A DNA stretch of 6,845 bases from Desulfatirhabdium butyrativorans (GCA_022736535.1 DZCT01000277.1:1-6845), one strand, 5' to 3'; shown: positions 1 to 6,415, counted from the first letter of the stretch. The notes: generated by a model not told the origin, from the letters alone. A program made the numbers and translations.

Positions 1-2
1 AT

Positions 3-395
3 ATTGACGCGCTGACCATACAGGATGCTTCCGGCTATGTTCAGGAACTTTTCAAGGCAAGAGGAAAGTCTTTGAAACGGATTGCTTCTGTGGCAAGCTA
101 CAATTCCATGCGGAAAGACTCTGCCGAATACGCGCTGATACGCCTGCTGGCGGATCAGACAGACAAGGCTGTGGATCTGCTCGGAAAAAACGATTACACC
201 TTTGACATCATGCCGGTGATTGCCATCAAACTGGAAAACCGCCCCGGCACGCTGGCAGAAATCACCTCAAAACTCGGTCAGGAAGGAATCAACATCAACT
301 ATGTTTACGGTTCAGTTTCTTCGCCGGATGAAAAATGCCTCTTTGTTTTTTCCCCCGAAGATATTGAACTTGCAAAAAAAATCTTTAATGAATAG
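3..395 (+). CDS. ACT domain-containing amino-acid-binding protein (5' end cut by window edge)
   Basis: The frame is open from the first bases of the window to TAG at 393-395, so the true start lies upstream; the TTG at 72 is internal. The visible 130 residues hold the end of a first ACT domain (IDALTIQDAS, then ALIRLLADQTDKAVDLL) and a complete second one (from about residue 73: PVIAIKLENRPGTLAEITSKL, then GININYVYGSV and CLFVFSPED). The ENRPGTLAEI turn followed by the INI strand is the usual ACT ligand-binding loop. ACT repeats bind amino acids or similar small effectors. Stand-alone two-ACT proteins of about 140 residues are common in Desulfobacterota and often sit near phenylacetate-CoA ligase genes; that link is from family knowledge, as no such gene is visible here. 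About 25 residues (QELFKARG to RKDSAEY) are inserted in the first ACT domain. The gene converges on the patatin remnant. Confidence 0.85.
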   Translation: MDALTIQDASGYVQELFKARGKSLKRIASVASYNSMRKDSAEYALIRLLADQTDKAVDLLGKNDYTFDIMPVIAIKLENRPGTLAEITSKLGQEGININYVYGSVSSPDEKCLFVFSPEDIELAKKIFNE

Positions 396-400
396 GAAAA

Positions 401-465
401 AGGTGCGAGGTTAGAGGTCAGAGGTCAGAGGAAAGCCTCTGACCCCTTACCCCTCACCTCTGACC
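401..465. repeat. GAGGTCA-type palindrome between convergent genes, possible bidirectional terminator
   Basis: A perfect 9-bp stem (GGTCAGAGG at 423-431, CCTCTGACC at 436-444) closes an AAAG loop. The left arm is preceded by direct copies of AGAGGTC. A weaker outer pairing extends it (AGGTGCGAGG at 401-410 against CCTCACCT at 452-459). It fills the gap between the + gene ending at 395 and the - frame ending at 467. No T-run follows on either side, so terminator function is only inferred from position. It may instead be a dispersed repeat; the 3472-3513 spacer has a similar C/G-rich tandem character. Confidence 0.5.
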
Positions 466-466
466 T

Positions 467-1222
467 TCATTCCAATTCCTCCATCCTTTCCCTGATTTTT
501 CCGCTCTGTACCGCCTCCCAAAATTCATCCGCGAGACATTCGCTTTTCTGAACAACCGAACGCCAGTAAGCAATTCGCTCTTTGTCATGTCCCTGAAAAC
601 GCTTGAAATCCTGTCGGTCCGGTATTCTGCTGTACGGCAGGTTTTCCACAAATTCCCGGGAAGGACAAACAAGAAGCACATTTTTAATATGAGACGGAGA
701 AGGTTTCCGCCAGAACAGTTTTTTGTCCAACCATCCCGGAATAATACGGTCTGTGTAATGCGGAAACAGCACGATGCGGTTCTCGTCATCGGAATTTTCA
801 GGCAGAAAAGGAATGTCCGGGTGGTAATCTATAACGCCGCCGTCCCGATACATGCCTTCCGCGCCGGGAATATTGCTGACACCGGAAGCGACCAGCGGAA
901 TCGAACCGGAAGCCGTCAATGCCGGTCTGATATTCTGCGGATCGAGCGGGATTCTGCGGATCGGAAATTCATCCATTTCAAAAAAAGGCGGCGTGTCTCT
1001 CGGGTCATAGAACAAGGCTCTTTCAAAGAATAAATTCAGATATTTTCTGCGAATCAGATTTGCGAAAACCGCAAGCCCTAATCCGAGCGTCAGCGGAAGC
1101 ATTTTATCGCTTGCCCCGAGTCCTTTACATCGCACAGCAAGAACATTCAGCCGCAGATAAGGATGTTCCAATATCTCACGAATGCCCGCATCGTTGAGGA
1201 ACGCGTCCATGATTTTTTCCAT
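467..1222 (-). pseudogene. Patatin-like phospholipase, N-terminally truncated by MITE insertion
   Basis: The 251-residue frame carries the C-terminal half of a patatin-like serine lipase. ASGSIPLVAS (about 104-113) matches the segment that usually reads AS-x-A-x-P. YRDGGVIDYHP (about 125-135) is the DG[GA] motif holding the catalytic aspartate of the Ser-Asp dyad. The glycine-rich oxyanion motif and the GxSxG nucleophile elbow, normally in the first 60-70 residues, are missing. The frame stays open beyond the ATG at 1222, reading NQCYDSAPTLEDVAQ to about 1268, then enters the 72-bp MITE and hits TGA at 1282-1280. The bases beyond the MITE do not continue the protein. I infer a broken gene that is catalytically dead even if translated from ATG 1222. 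The family hydrolyses membrane phospholipids or acylglycerols. The N-terminal part is not in this window. Confidence 0.75.
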
Positions 1223-1269
1223 TTCTTGGGCGACATCCTCAAGCGTAGGCGCGGAGTCGTAGCATTGAT

Positions 1270-1341
1270 TAGACCTCTTTCAAAAGTCGGAGCTGCTCAC
1301 TTGATTTTATTGGATAAAACTTGACTTTTGAAAGAGGTCTA
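1270..1341 (+). mobile_element. 72-bp MITE, copy 1
   Basis: Perfect 19-bp terminal inverted repeats (TAGACCTCTTTCAAAAGTC at 1270-1288 and its complement at 1323-1341) enclose a 34-bp non-coding, AT-rich centre. The ends read TA-GACC...GGTC-TA, consistent with a TA target-site duplication, as made by IS630/mariner-type and some IS5-group transposases; the family is a guess. No transposase is encoded, so it would need one in trans. It sits exactly where the patatin frame is lost. It is identical to the copy at 1573-1644 over all 72 bases, which suggests recent activity or copying as a unit. Confidence 0.85.
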
Positions 1342-1562
1342 TTATTGAGGGGATTTTTTTGGGTCCTATGCTTGCTTTTCGTCCAGATACTAAATCGTCT
1401 CAAAGCTTTAATCTTGCAATAGGTCCTGTTATGTCTCCGAAAGTCAAAGTATTAGGCGACGGAATAGAAGAAGGAAAGCCACTTCCTGAAGGTGAAACCG
1501 AGGTGCGGTTTAAGAAAGAAAATAAATTTGGTTACGCTATTTTACTATCCTTTACTTGGTAG
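1342..1562 (+). pseudogene. Probable C-terminal fragment of an outer-membrane beta-barrel protein
   Basis: The frame emerges from MITE copy 1 (in-frame TGA at 1329-1331 inside the MITE) and runs to TAG at 1560-1562. The visible peptide includes GIFLGPMLAFRPD, FNLAIGPVMSPKVKVLGDG, a charged stretch (EGKPLPEGETEVRFKKENK) and ends GYAILLSFTW. That last segment fits the C-terminal beta-signal of BAM-assembled barrels: terminal aromatic W, hydrophobic residues at -3, -5 and -7, and tyrosine at -9. The charged stretch would be a loop between the last strands. Most of a barrel is missing, so I read this as the tail of a larger gene cut by MITE copy 1. A stand-alone peptide from TTG 1359 (67 aa) or ATG 1368 is possible, as GAGGGG lies a few bases upstream. 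The specific barrel family is not recognised. Confidence 0.5.
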
Positions 1563-1572
1563 CGATGTAGAA

Positions 1573-1644
1573 TAGACCTCTTTCAAAAGTCGGAGCTGCT
1601 CACTTGATTTTATTGGATAAAACTTGACTTTTGAAAGAGGTCTA
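1573..1644 (+). mobile_element. 72-bp MITE, copy 2
   Basis: Same 72 bases as the copy at 1270-1341, in the same orientation, with the same 19-bp perfect inverted ends and TA at both boundaries. It begins 10 bases after the stop of the barrel-like fragment. The interval between the two copies is 231 bp. No coding sequence lies within it. Confidence 0.85.
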
Positions 1645-1669
1645 ATCAAACAAAATCCCCTAAAATAAG

Positions 1670-1697
1670 TTCCCGGGCCAACCCAACAGCCCGGGAA
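1670..1697 (-). terminator. Stem-loop terminator for the - strand gene remnant
   Basis: A perfect 9-bp GC-rich stem (TTCCCGGGC at 1670-1678, GCCCGGGAA at 1689-1697) closes a 10-base loop. Read on the - strand it is followed by CTTATTTT, a short U-rich tract, and it lies just downstream of the - strand stop at 1712-1710. This fits an intrinsic terminator retained after decay of its gene. Confidence 0.6.
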
Positions 1698-1709
1698 CCC
1701 CCAACTCCT

Positions 1710-1847
1710 CTAAGCCGAAAGCCTCTGCCGATCATCCACACTCATCAGCACTCTCTCCCTTGCCTTGTCAAGCCCCAGAGCCTTCCGCTTCTTGTCAATA
1801 TGAGCGATCATCATTTTCGCCGCCTCACATACTCCTGCCCCAACCCC
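1710..1847 (-). pseudogene. C-terminal remnant of an unrecognised gene
   Basis: The - strand frame is open from an in-frame TGA at 1850-1848 to TAG at 1712-1710. It reads GVGAGVCEAAKMMIAHID, then KKRKALGLDKARERVLMSVDDRQRLSA. The composition (charged, helical, ending in a polar tail, followed at once by a terminator) looks like a genuine protein C-terminus. There is no ATG, GTG or TTG with a plausible Shine-Dalgarno at its beginning, and nothing coherent upstream. I treat it as the tail of a gene lost by deletion or rearrangement. I do not recognise the family. Confidence 0.35.
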
Positions 1848-2038
1848 TCATTCCCCCACCTCGGAGTTCCAAGTACATTTGCGTTCTTTGCGAGAAATAA
1901 AGATTCCCAGTCGGGAAAAGGTTCTCATTTTCGCATCAGAAAACCGAAGATTCTGCCTGAATCGCTGAAAGCAGCATATTGAAGGCATCCAACAAGGACA
2001 TGAAAAATCCTTCCAAATTTTCGGATTAAGTGATATAG
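1848..2038. other. Intergenic stretch without a supported gene
   Basis: Both strands were read and no convincing product was found. TGCGTTCTTTGCGA (about 1880-1893) matches one arm of the palindrome at 5893-5942, so this may be half of a degraded dispersed repeat. A small hairpin TTCCC-AGT-CGGGAA lies at about 1905-1919. A short open + frame from about 1969 runs into the next gene out of frame and is not supported. Confidence 0.4.
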
Positions 2039-3031
2039 ATGCTCCCTATAATGACAAAAAAACATTCTCAAACGCAGTTTATATGGGAGATTTCAATTCC
2101 GCTGGCGAGCAATCCTTTCATGCTGAAGATGATGCTGAAAGTATGCCTTCTTTCCGGCGGCGTGATGGGCGCGCTGCTGACATTTCTCTTTGCGGTTCAG
2201 AGAGAATTTGATGCAATTCTGCCCACGCTGATGATGACAGCAGCAACAAGCGCATTCCTCTTTCTTCTGTTTCTTTTTGTGATGCTGGTCATACTCGGCA
2301 ACCGGATGCTTCTCAGATTTACGGTGAACGATGAGGGAGTGTTATGTGAAACCCTCAGCCATACCGCCTCCGCAGCCAACCGGCTGGCGGTTCTCATCGG
2401 AATTTTGGCAGGAAAACCCGGCGTTGCCGGCGCAGGCATGATCGGACTTTCTCAGGAAGCGGTATCTGCGGAATGGAAAAGTATTTTTGCCTTTGACTGC
2501 CATGGACACCGGCAAGTTATCATCCTGCGTAACCGATGGCGTCAGGTGATGATTCTCTATTGCACAGGAGACAATTTTTCGGATATTGCCGAATTTGTCT
2601 CCCGCAAAACAAGTCAGTTTCAAACAGATACAGAGACGGCGGCAAAAAATCCTTTACCGGACTTGCTGTTGCGGACAGTGCTGACAATGCTCGCGTGCGC
2701 TCCTGTTTTCATGCTCTCATATCCCTTTGAGATTGACCTGCTGATTCCCCTGCTGACGCTGTGTTTTGCTTTGGCGACCGTGTGGTTAGTTCCGCTGTTC
2801 GGCTATGTGGTCATGGTCTGCGTCATTGTTATGACAGGGATGATCCTGGCTGAGGGGCTTAAAATTCATCACAGCCGCTTTGCCAGCTTGGGAAGTTACA
2901 GGGCATTTGAAGTGCTGGGTGCTGATGAATGGCTTCTGCTGGGACTTGTCGCTACAGGCTTTGTCTATCTTTTTCGGAGTTCGTGGCGGGCGGTCAGAGG
3001 GCGGGCAACATCCGGGCTGATGACGGACTGA
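2039..3031 (+). CDS. Multi-pass membrane protein of unknown function
   Basis: I do not recognise the family. The 330 residues show two N-terminal membrane segments (about 31-53 and 63-87), a soluble middle (about 90-205) and a C-terminal block with three segments at about 208-228, 232-250 and 253-273, plus one near 297-313. The middle begins LLRFTVNDEGVLCETL and includes EWKSIFAFDCHGHRQVIILRN; this strand-rich pattern after a membrane pair resembles bacterial PH-like (YcxB/YdbT-type) domains, which is only an impression. GKPGVAGAGMIG (about 125-136) gives a small flexible glycine stretch. The start is uncertain: ATG 2039 and ATG 2051 (MTKKHSQTQ) are both possible, neither with a strong Shine-Dalgarno, and 2051 gives a more typical lysine-rich N-terminus. 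No operon partner is visible. It ends at TGA 3029-3031, facing fmdB across a long palindrome. Confidence 0.75.
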   Translation: MLPIMTKKHSQTQFIWEISIPLASNPFMLKMMLKVCLLSGGVMGALLTFLFAVQREFDAILPTLMMTAATSAFLFLLFLFVMLVILGNRMLLRFTVNDEGVLCETLSHTASAANRLAVLIGILAGKPGVAGAGMIGLSQEAVSAEWKSIFAFDCHGHRQVIILRNRWRQVMILYCTGDNFSDIAEFVSRKTSQFQTDTETAAKNPLPDLLLRTVLTMLACAPVFMLSYPFEIDLLIPLLTLCFALATVWLVPLFGYVVMVCVIVMTGMILAEGLKIHHSRFASLGSYRAFEVLGADEWLLLGLVATGFVYLFRSSWRAVRGRATSGLMTD

Positions 3032-3041
3032 CTTGTATTTC

Positions 3042-3116
3042 CACAGGGATTGTTTATAAGCAAGGATTTCTGTCATGCAGACGCCCCGCAATCCTTGCTT
3101 ATAAACAATCCCTGTG
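3042..3116. repeat. Perfect 27-bp-arm palindrome between convergent genes
   Basis: The left arm at 3042-3068 (starting CACAGGGATTG, ending AAGCAAGGATT) is the exact complement of 3090-3116, enclosing a 21-base loop that has its own 4-bp stem (TCTG at 3069-3072, CAGA at 3078-3081). It lies 10 bases after the membrane-protein stop and 14 bases beyond the fmdB stop. It could end transcription from both sides, but no T-run follows on either strand. It may instead be a mobile palindromic repeat. Confidence 0.75.
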
Positions 3117-3130
3117 TATCGCCCGCTGTT

Positions 3131-3445
3131 TCAATCCCTGATAATTTTTTTAACATCGGGAACAGTTTCCGCTTTGCCCCGCACCATGAAACGGCTTTCG
3201 CCCTCCCGCCGGGTTACGTTTTCATAAACGCCCTCATCCCGGCGCACTAATTTCGTGAAACCCAGGTCCCGCAGTTCGCTGTCGCTTTTGGGTCTGCTGA
3301 TGCTGACACTGGACAAAATTTTCTTTACCATGCCTTTGCATGTGGGACAGACTGCCAGCGGCGGATCGTTTATGGATTGTTTTACTTCAAATATTCTGCC
3401 CCGCAGACAGGGTTCGTCAAGATGTTCGTATTCATACGTCGGCAT
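3131..3445 (-). CDS. FmdB-family zinc-ribbon protein
   Basis: The 104-residue product starts MPTYEYEHLDEPC and continues IFEVKQSINDPPLAVCPTCKGMVKKILSS, the standard layout of the FmdB/CxxC regulatory zinc-ribbon domain (PTYEY..C..C..FE..QS..D.PL..CP.C...V.K..S). The second knuckle is intact (C33-P-T-C36), but the first has one cysteine (C13) where most members have CxxC, so a four-cysteine zinc site is not complete. After the ribbon, about 60 residues (SELRDLGFTKLVRRDEGVYENVT...) form a conserved extension that I associate with Desulfobacterales versions. The family name comes from a putative regulator of formamidase; the biochemical role is unknown. It lies 69 bp downstream of groEL on the same strand, with GAGGAAG just upstream of the ATG, so co-transcription with groESL is likely. 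It ends IIRD. Confidence 0.85.
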   Translation of the reverse strand: MPTYEYEHLDEPCLRGRIFEVKQSINDPPLAVCPTCKGMVKKILSSVSISRPKSDSELRDLGFTKLVRRDEGVYENVTRREGESRFMVRGKAETVPDVKKIIRD

Positions 3446-3471
3446 GGTGTTTCTTCCTCAATCAGAGTTTG

Positions 3472-3513
3472 GGGGTTCCGGATAAACCCCGAACCCCTCA
3501 CCCCGAACCTCTC
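3472..3513. repeat. C-rich tandem motif and stem in the groEL-fmdB spacer
   Basis: GGGGTTC at 3472-3478 pairs with GAACCCC at 3491-3497, and the + strand then repeats a CCCCGAACC-type unit (CCCCGAACCCCTCACCCCGAACC, interrupted by TCA). No T-run follows on the - strand, so it does not look like an efficient groEL terminator. It may attenuate or stabilise the transcript between groEL and fmdB, or simply be a dispersed repeat. Confidence 0.4.
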
Positions 3514-3514
3514 A

Positions 3515-5167
<1,653 letters not shown>

Positions 5168-5190
5168 TTAAAAGTCAATATAAATCTTGC

Positions 5191-5265
5191 TCCCGCGCTC
5201 AGCACGGGAATGCAACAGTAAAGCGAATTTGTAATTCGCTTCAGTGCGATTTGAAAAATCGCACT
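5191..5265. repeat. Three palindromes in the groES-groEL spacer
   Basis: First, TCCCG...CGGGA at 5191-5209 within a sequence ending GGGAATGC, a degenerate cousin of the repeat at 5666-5689. Second, AAGCGAATT-TGT-AATTCGCTT at 5221-5241. Third, AGTGCGATTT-GAA-AAATCGCACT at 5243-5265, a 10-bp stem with a GAA loop. The second and third are perfect and only one base apart. They lie inside the probable groESL transcript, where they could affect mRNA processing or stability. They resemble dispersed REP-like sequences of Desulfobacterota genomes; that is recognition, not a search result. Confidence 0.7.
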
Positions 5266-5289
5266 ACGGTTTATAAAACTTACCGCATT

Positions 5290-5577
5290 TTAATTAAAAA
5301 CCGCCAATATGTCCGATTCTCTCATAAAGATGTGTTCAACGCCGTCAATTTTGATTTCGCTTCCCGCATATTTTGAGAAAAGAATCCGATCTCCTTCTTT
5401 TACTTCCAAAGGCGTGCGTTTTCCGTCATCTCTCATTTTTCCGGGACCCGCAGCCACGATTTTTCCCTCCTGGGGTTTTTCTTTTGCCGTATCAGGAATG
5501 ATGATGCCACCTGCTGTTTTCTGTTCCTGTTCGACTCTCAAAACCAGCACTCTGTCATTCAAGGGTCTTATTTTCAT
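5290..5577 (-). CDS. groES: 10 kDa co-chaperonin GroES
   Basis: The 95-residue product [19 protein letters not shown]... is full-length GroES. It forms the heptameric lid of the GroEL chamber in the cytoplasm. The PLNDRV beta-strand opens the protein; [18 protein letters not shown] contains the mobile loop whose hydrophobic III tip docks on GroEL; the C-terminal half has [18 protein letters not shown] and ESDILAV, the usual dome and closing strand. I chose ATG 5577 because MKIRPLNDR matches the family start; an in-frame GTG at 5598 would add seven residues and overlaps the Shine-Dalgarno. groEL follows on the same strand. No canonical CIRCE operator is visible upstream, so the mode of heat regulation is not clear from the sequence. 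Confidence 0.97.
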   Translation of the reverse strand: MKIRPLNDRVLVLRVEQEQKTAGGIIIPDTAKEKPQEGKIVAAGPGKMRDDGKRTPLEVKEGDRILFSKYAGSEIKIDGVEHIFMRESDILAVFN

Positions 5578-5588
5578 AATAAGTTGAA

Positions 5589-5596
5589 ACCTCCTC
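5589..5596 (-). promoter_or_regulatory. groES ribosome binding site
   Basis: Read on the - strand, GAGGAGGT lies 11 bases before ATG 5577. It supports that start over GTG 5598, which overlaps this site. The spacing is at the long end of normal, as for groEL (AGGAGG, 14 bases). Confidence 0.6.
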
Positions 5597-5625
5597 ACCG
5601 CTTTTTTTATTCAAATTTTATATGA

Positions 5626-5653
5626 GCAGGGACGCAAAATCCTGCGTCTCTGC
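5626..5653. repeat. GACGCA hairpin upstream of groES
   Basis: GCAGGGACGCA at 5626-5636 pairs with TGCGTCTCTGC at 5643-5653 (11 bp with one G-T pair) around a 6-base loop. It resembles the dispersed GAGACGCA...TGCGTCTC repeats seen in many Desulfobacterota and cyanobacteria. It sits about 50 bp upstream of the groES start, so it is likely in the leader or close to a promoter. Confidence 0.6.
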
Positions 5654-5663
5654 ATTTGTCTCT

Positions 5664-5711
5664 CGTTCCCACGCTCCGCGTGGGAATGCCGCCCGGACGC
5701 TCCGCGTCCGG
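5664..5711. repeat. Two adjacent CGCTCCGCG palindromes
   Basis: TTCCCACGC-TCC-GCGTGGGAA at 5666-5686 is followed six bases later by CCGGACGC-TCC-GCGTCCGG at 5693-5711. Both share the core ACGCTCCGCGT but have different outer stems with compensating changes, as in a family of REP-like hairpins that keep structure rather than sequence. The first ends GGGAATGC, like the degenerate copy in the groES-groEL spacer. Confidence 0.7.
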
Positions 5712-5712
5712 C

Positions 5713-5747
5713 TCCGGAGTGCTAAAATGAAATTTTAGCATTTTTAC
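5713..5747. repeat. 35-bp repeat with TGCTAAAAT-GAA-ATTTTAGCA hairpin, copy A1
   Basis: The unit starts TCCGGAG and contains a perfect 9-bp stem (5720-5728 with 5732-5740) around GAA, then TTTTTAC. All 35 bases recur at 5787-5821. The left part holds GAGTGCTAA, identical to one half of the HrcA operator CIRCE, but the second half-site is in the opposite arrangement (see findings). On the - strand a TTGACG (5762-5757) and TAAAAT (5737-5732) overlap this unit at 19-bp spacing, a weak promoter candidate. Confidence 0.75.
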
Positions 5748-5786
5748 ATGCTGCATCGTCAAGCCCTGCTTTGCCGTCTCCGGGGA

Positions 5787-5860
5787 TCCGGAGTGCTAAA
5801 ATGAAATTTTAGCATTTTTACCGCTGCTGAAATTCGCTCCGCTCATTTCAGCACTCCGGA
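5787..5860. repeat. Compound palindrome containing repeat copy A2
   Basis: Copy A2 (5787-5821) matches A1 exactly. Its first 11 bases, TCCGGAGTGCT, are the perfect complement of AGCACTCCGGA at 5850-5860, and between them lies a second hairpin, TGCTGAAAT (5825-5833) with ATTTCAGCA (5845-5853). The whole can fold either as two side-by-side hairpins or as an 11-bp stem enclosing them, since the outer arms overlap the inner ones. Confidence 0.65.
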
Positions 5861-5892
5861 ACGGGAACGAACTCCTTATTTTATCTAAAACA

Positions 5893-5942
5893 CAAAGAAT
5901 GCAGGAAAAAACAAAAAGGGGGGGCTTTTCCTGCGTTCTTTG
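5893..5942. repeat. CAAAGAAYGCAGGAAAA long hairpin
   Basis: CAAAGAATGCAGGAAAA at 5893-5909 pairs with TTTTCCTGCGTTCTTTG at 5926-5942 (17 bp, one G-T pair) around a 16-base loop with seven Gs. It looks like a dispersed repeat; one arm is partly present at 1880-1893. It lies between the divergent groES and methyltransferase genes, where a terminator would not be expected, although a T-run (CATTTTTT) follows on the + strand. Confidence 0.65.
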
Positions 5943-5984
5943 CGATTCATTTTTTACAGAGTTCACACACTTTTCCCGAAATAA

Positions 5985-6012
5985 GATTTAAAGCAGAAAC
6001 AGGCTTTGTCAA
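5985..6012 (-). promoter_or_regulatory. Candidate sigma-70-type promoter for groESL
   Basis: On the - strand TTGACA (6012-6007) is followed after 16 bases by TAAATC (5990-5985). The -35 is a perfect match and the -10 is fair. If used, the groES leader would be about 400 nt and contain all the palindromes at 5626-5942. I see no clear heat-shock (CTTGAAA...CCCCAT) promoter. Confidence 0.4.
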
Positions 6013-6092
6013 GGGAGAGGGCAGCCGATTTTTTTTGATGTTCCGCCCAAGTGTCTGAATATCGCCGGAAACAGCCTGTATCTGTCGGAAAT

Positions 6093-6150
6093 TTGACAGG
6101 TTTTTTCTCAATAAACTTATTTTTTATTAATAATTTTAATAAATTATTAA
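6093..6150 (+). promoter_or_regulatory. AT-rich segment with palindrome and weak promoter
   Basis: TTGACA at 6093-6098 is followed by an AT-rich run with TTATTT at 6117-6122 (18-base spacer), then a perfect palindrome, TTAATAATTT (6127-6136) and AAATTATTAA (6141-6150) around TAAT. It could be an UP-element-like or protein-binding region of the divergent promoters. This is position-based inference. Confidence 0.3.
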
Positions 6151-6180
6151 GTCAGCGAATAGCGAAAAAATCAGAGCCGC

Positions 6181-6226
6181 GAGCGTGAGCGAGCGGAAGA
6201 CAGTGTTTGTCCGGTCGCTTACGCTC
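6181..6226. repeat. GAGCGTGAGCGA inverted repeat
   Basis: GAGCGTGAGCGAGCGG at 6181-6196 pairs with CCGGTCGCTTACGCTC at 6211-6226 (14 of 16 positions, one of the mismatches being G-T) around a 14-base loop. The right arm begins another small stem, GGTCG...CGACC. It fits the same class of dispersed GC-rich repeat as the others in this intergenic region. Confidence 0.55.
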
Positions 6227-6283
6227 CCGACCCTGAGCCGACTGCGGAACTCCTTCAGAACTGCTGTTCAGCGGTATCGCTCA

Positions 6284-6312
6284 TTGACAGGAACAGTATC
6301 CGGCGTTACAAT
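6284..6312 (+). promoter_or_regulatory. Strong sigma-70-type promoter for the methyltransferase gene
   Basis: TTGACA (6284-6289), a 17-base spacer and TACAAT (6307-6312) form a near-consensus promoter. Start of transcription near 6319 would give a leader of about 97 nt before ATG 6416. It points at the methyltransferase gene and away from groES. Confidence 0.6.
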
Positions 6313-6415
6313 TATCAGTATAATCTTGGAAGCATATTTTTTTATTAAACAGCCGCCGATCTTCAAAGGGGGATTTGTCTGTTTTTTCAATCTGCTGATA
6401 CAGGAATAAAACAAA

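Larger units (their letters stand above)
1265..1649. mobile_element. Possible composite unit: two MITEs with a 231-bp passenger
   Basis: The outer edges of the two MITEs extend the inverted repeat beyond the 19-bp ends. TTGAT at 1265-1269 left of copy 1 is the exact complement of ATCAA at 1645-1649 right of copy 2, giving 24-bp perfect outer ends. The inner edges do not show this (TTATT after copy 1, TAGAA before copy 2). The passenger is the barrel-tail fragment. That the pair moved as one element is inference; five matching bases could also be chance or a shared target preference. Confidence 0.35.

Noticed and set aside
587..1033. 148-residue + strand open frame opposite the patatin remnant
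   Set aside because: Antisense to a recognisable protein, with no domain sense and arginine-rich shadow composition.
1800..1982. 60-residue + strand open frame
   Set aside because: It partly overlaps the - strand C-terminal remnant, has no ribosome binding site and no coherent protein character.
1969..2240. Open + frame reading IEGIQQGHEKSFQIFGLSD upstream of the membrane protein
   Set aside because: It overlaps the clear membrane-protein gene out of frame, has no convincing start and no recognisable domain.
3128..3144. CRISPR-like repeat GTTTCAATCCCTGATAA
   Set aside because: Occurs once, without spacers, and is the 3' coding end of the FmdB-like gene (KKIIRD-stop).
5717..5743. Canonical CIRCE operator for groESL
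   Set aside because: The half-site GAGTGCTAA is there, but no TTAGCACTC precedes it at N9; the order is reversed, so it is reported only as an everted, CIRCE-like sequence.
5893..5942. Intrinsic terminator for a + strand gene
   Set aside because: The stem and nearby T-run look right, but no + strand gene lies upstream, and similar arms occur at 1880-1893, so a dispersed repeat fits better.
6185..6409. 74-residue + strand open frame before the methyltransferase
   Set aside because: It begins in an inverted repeat, spans the predicted promoter, and has no Shine-Dalgarno or recognisable sequence.
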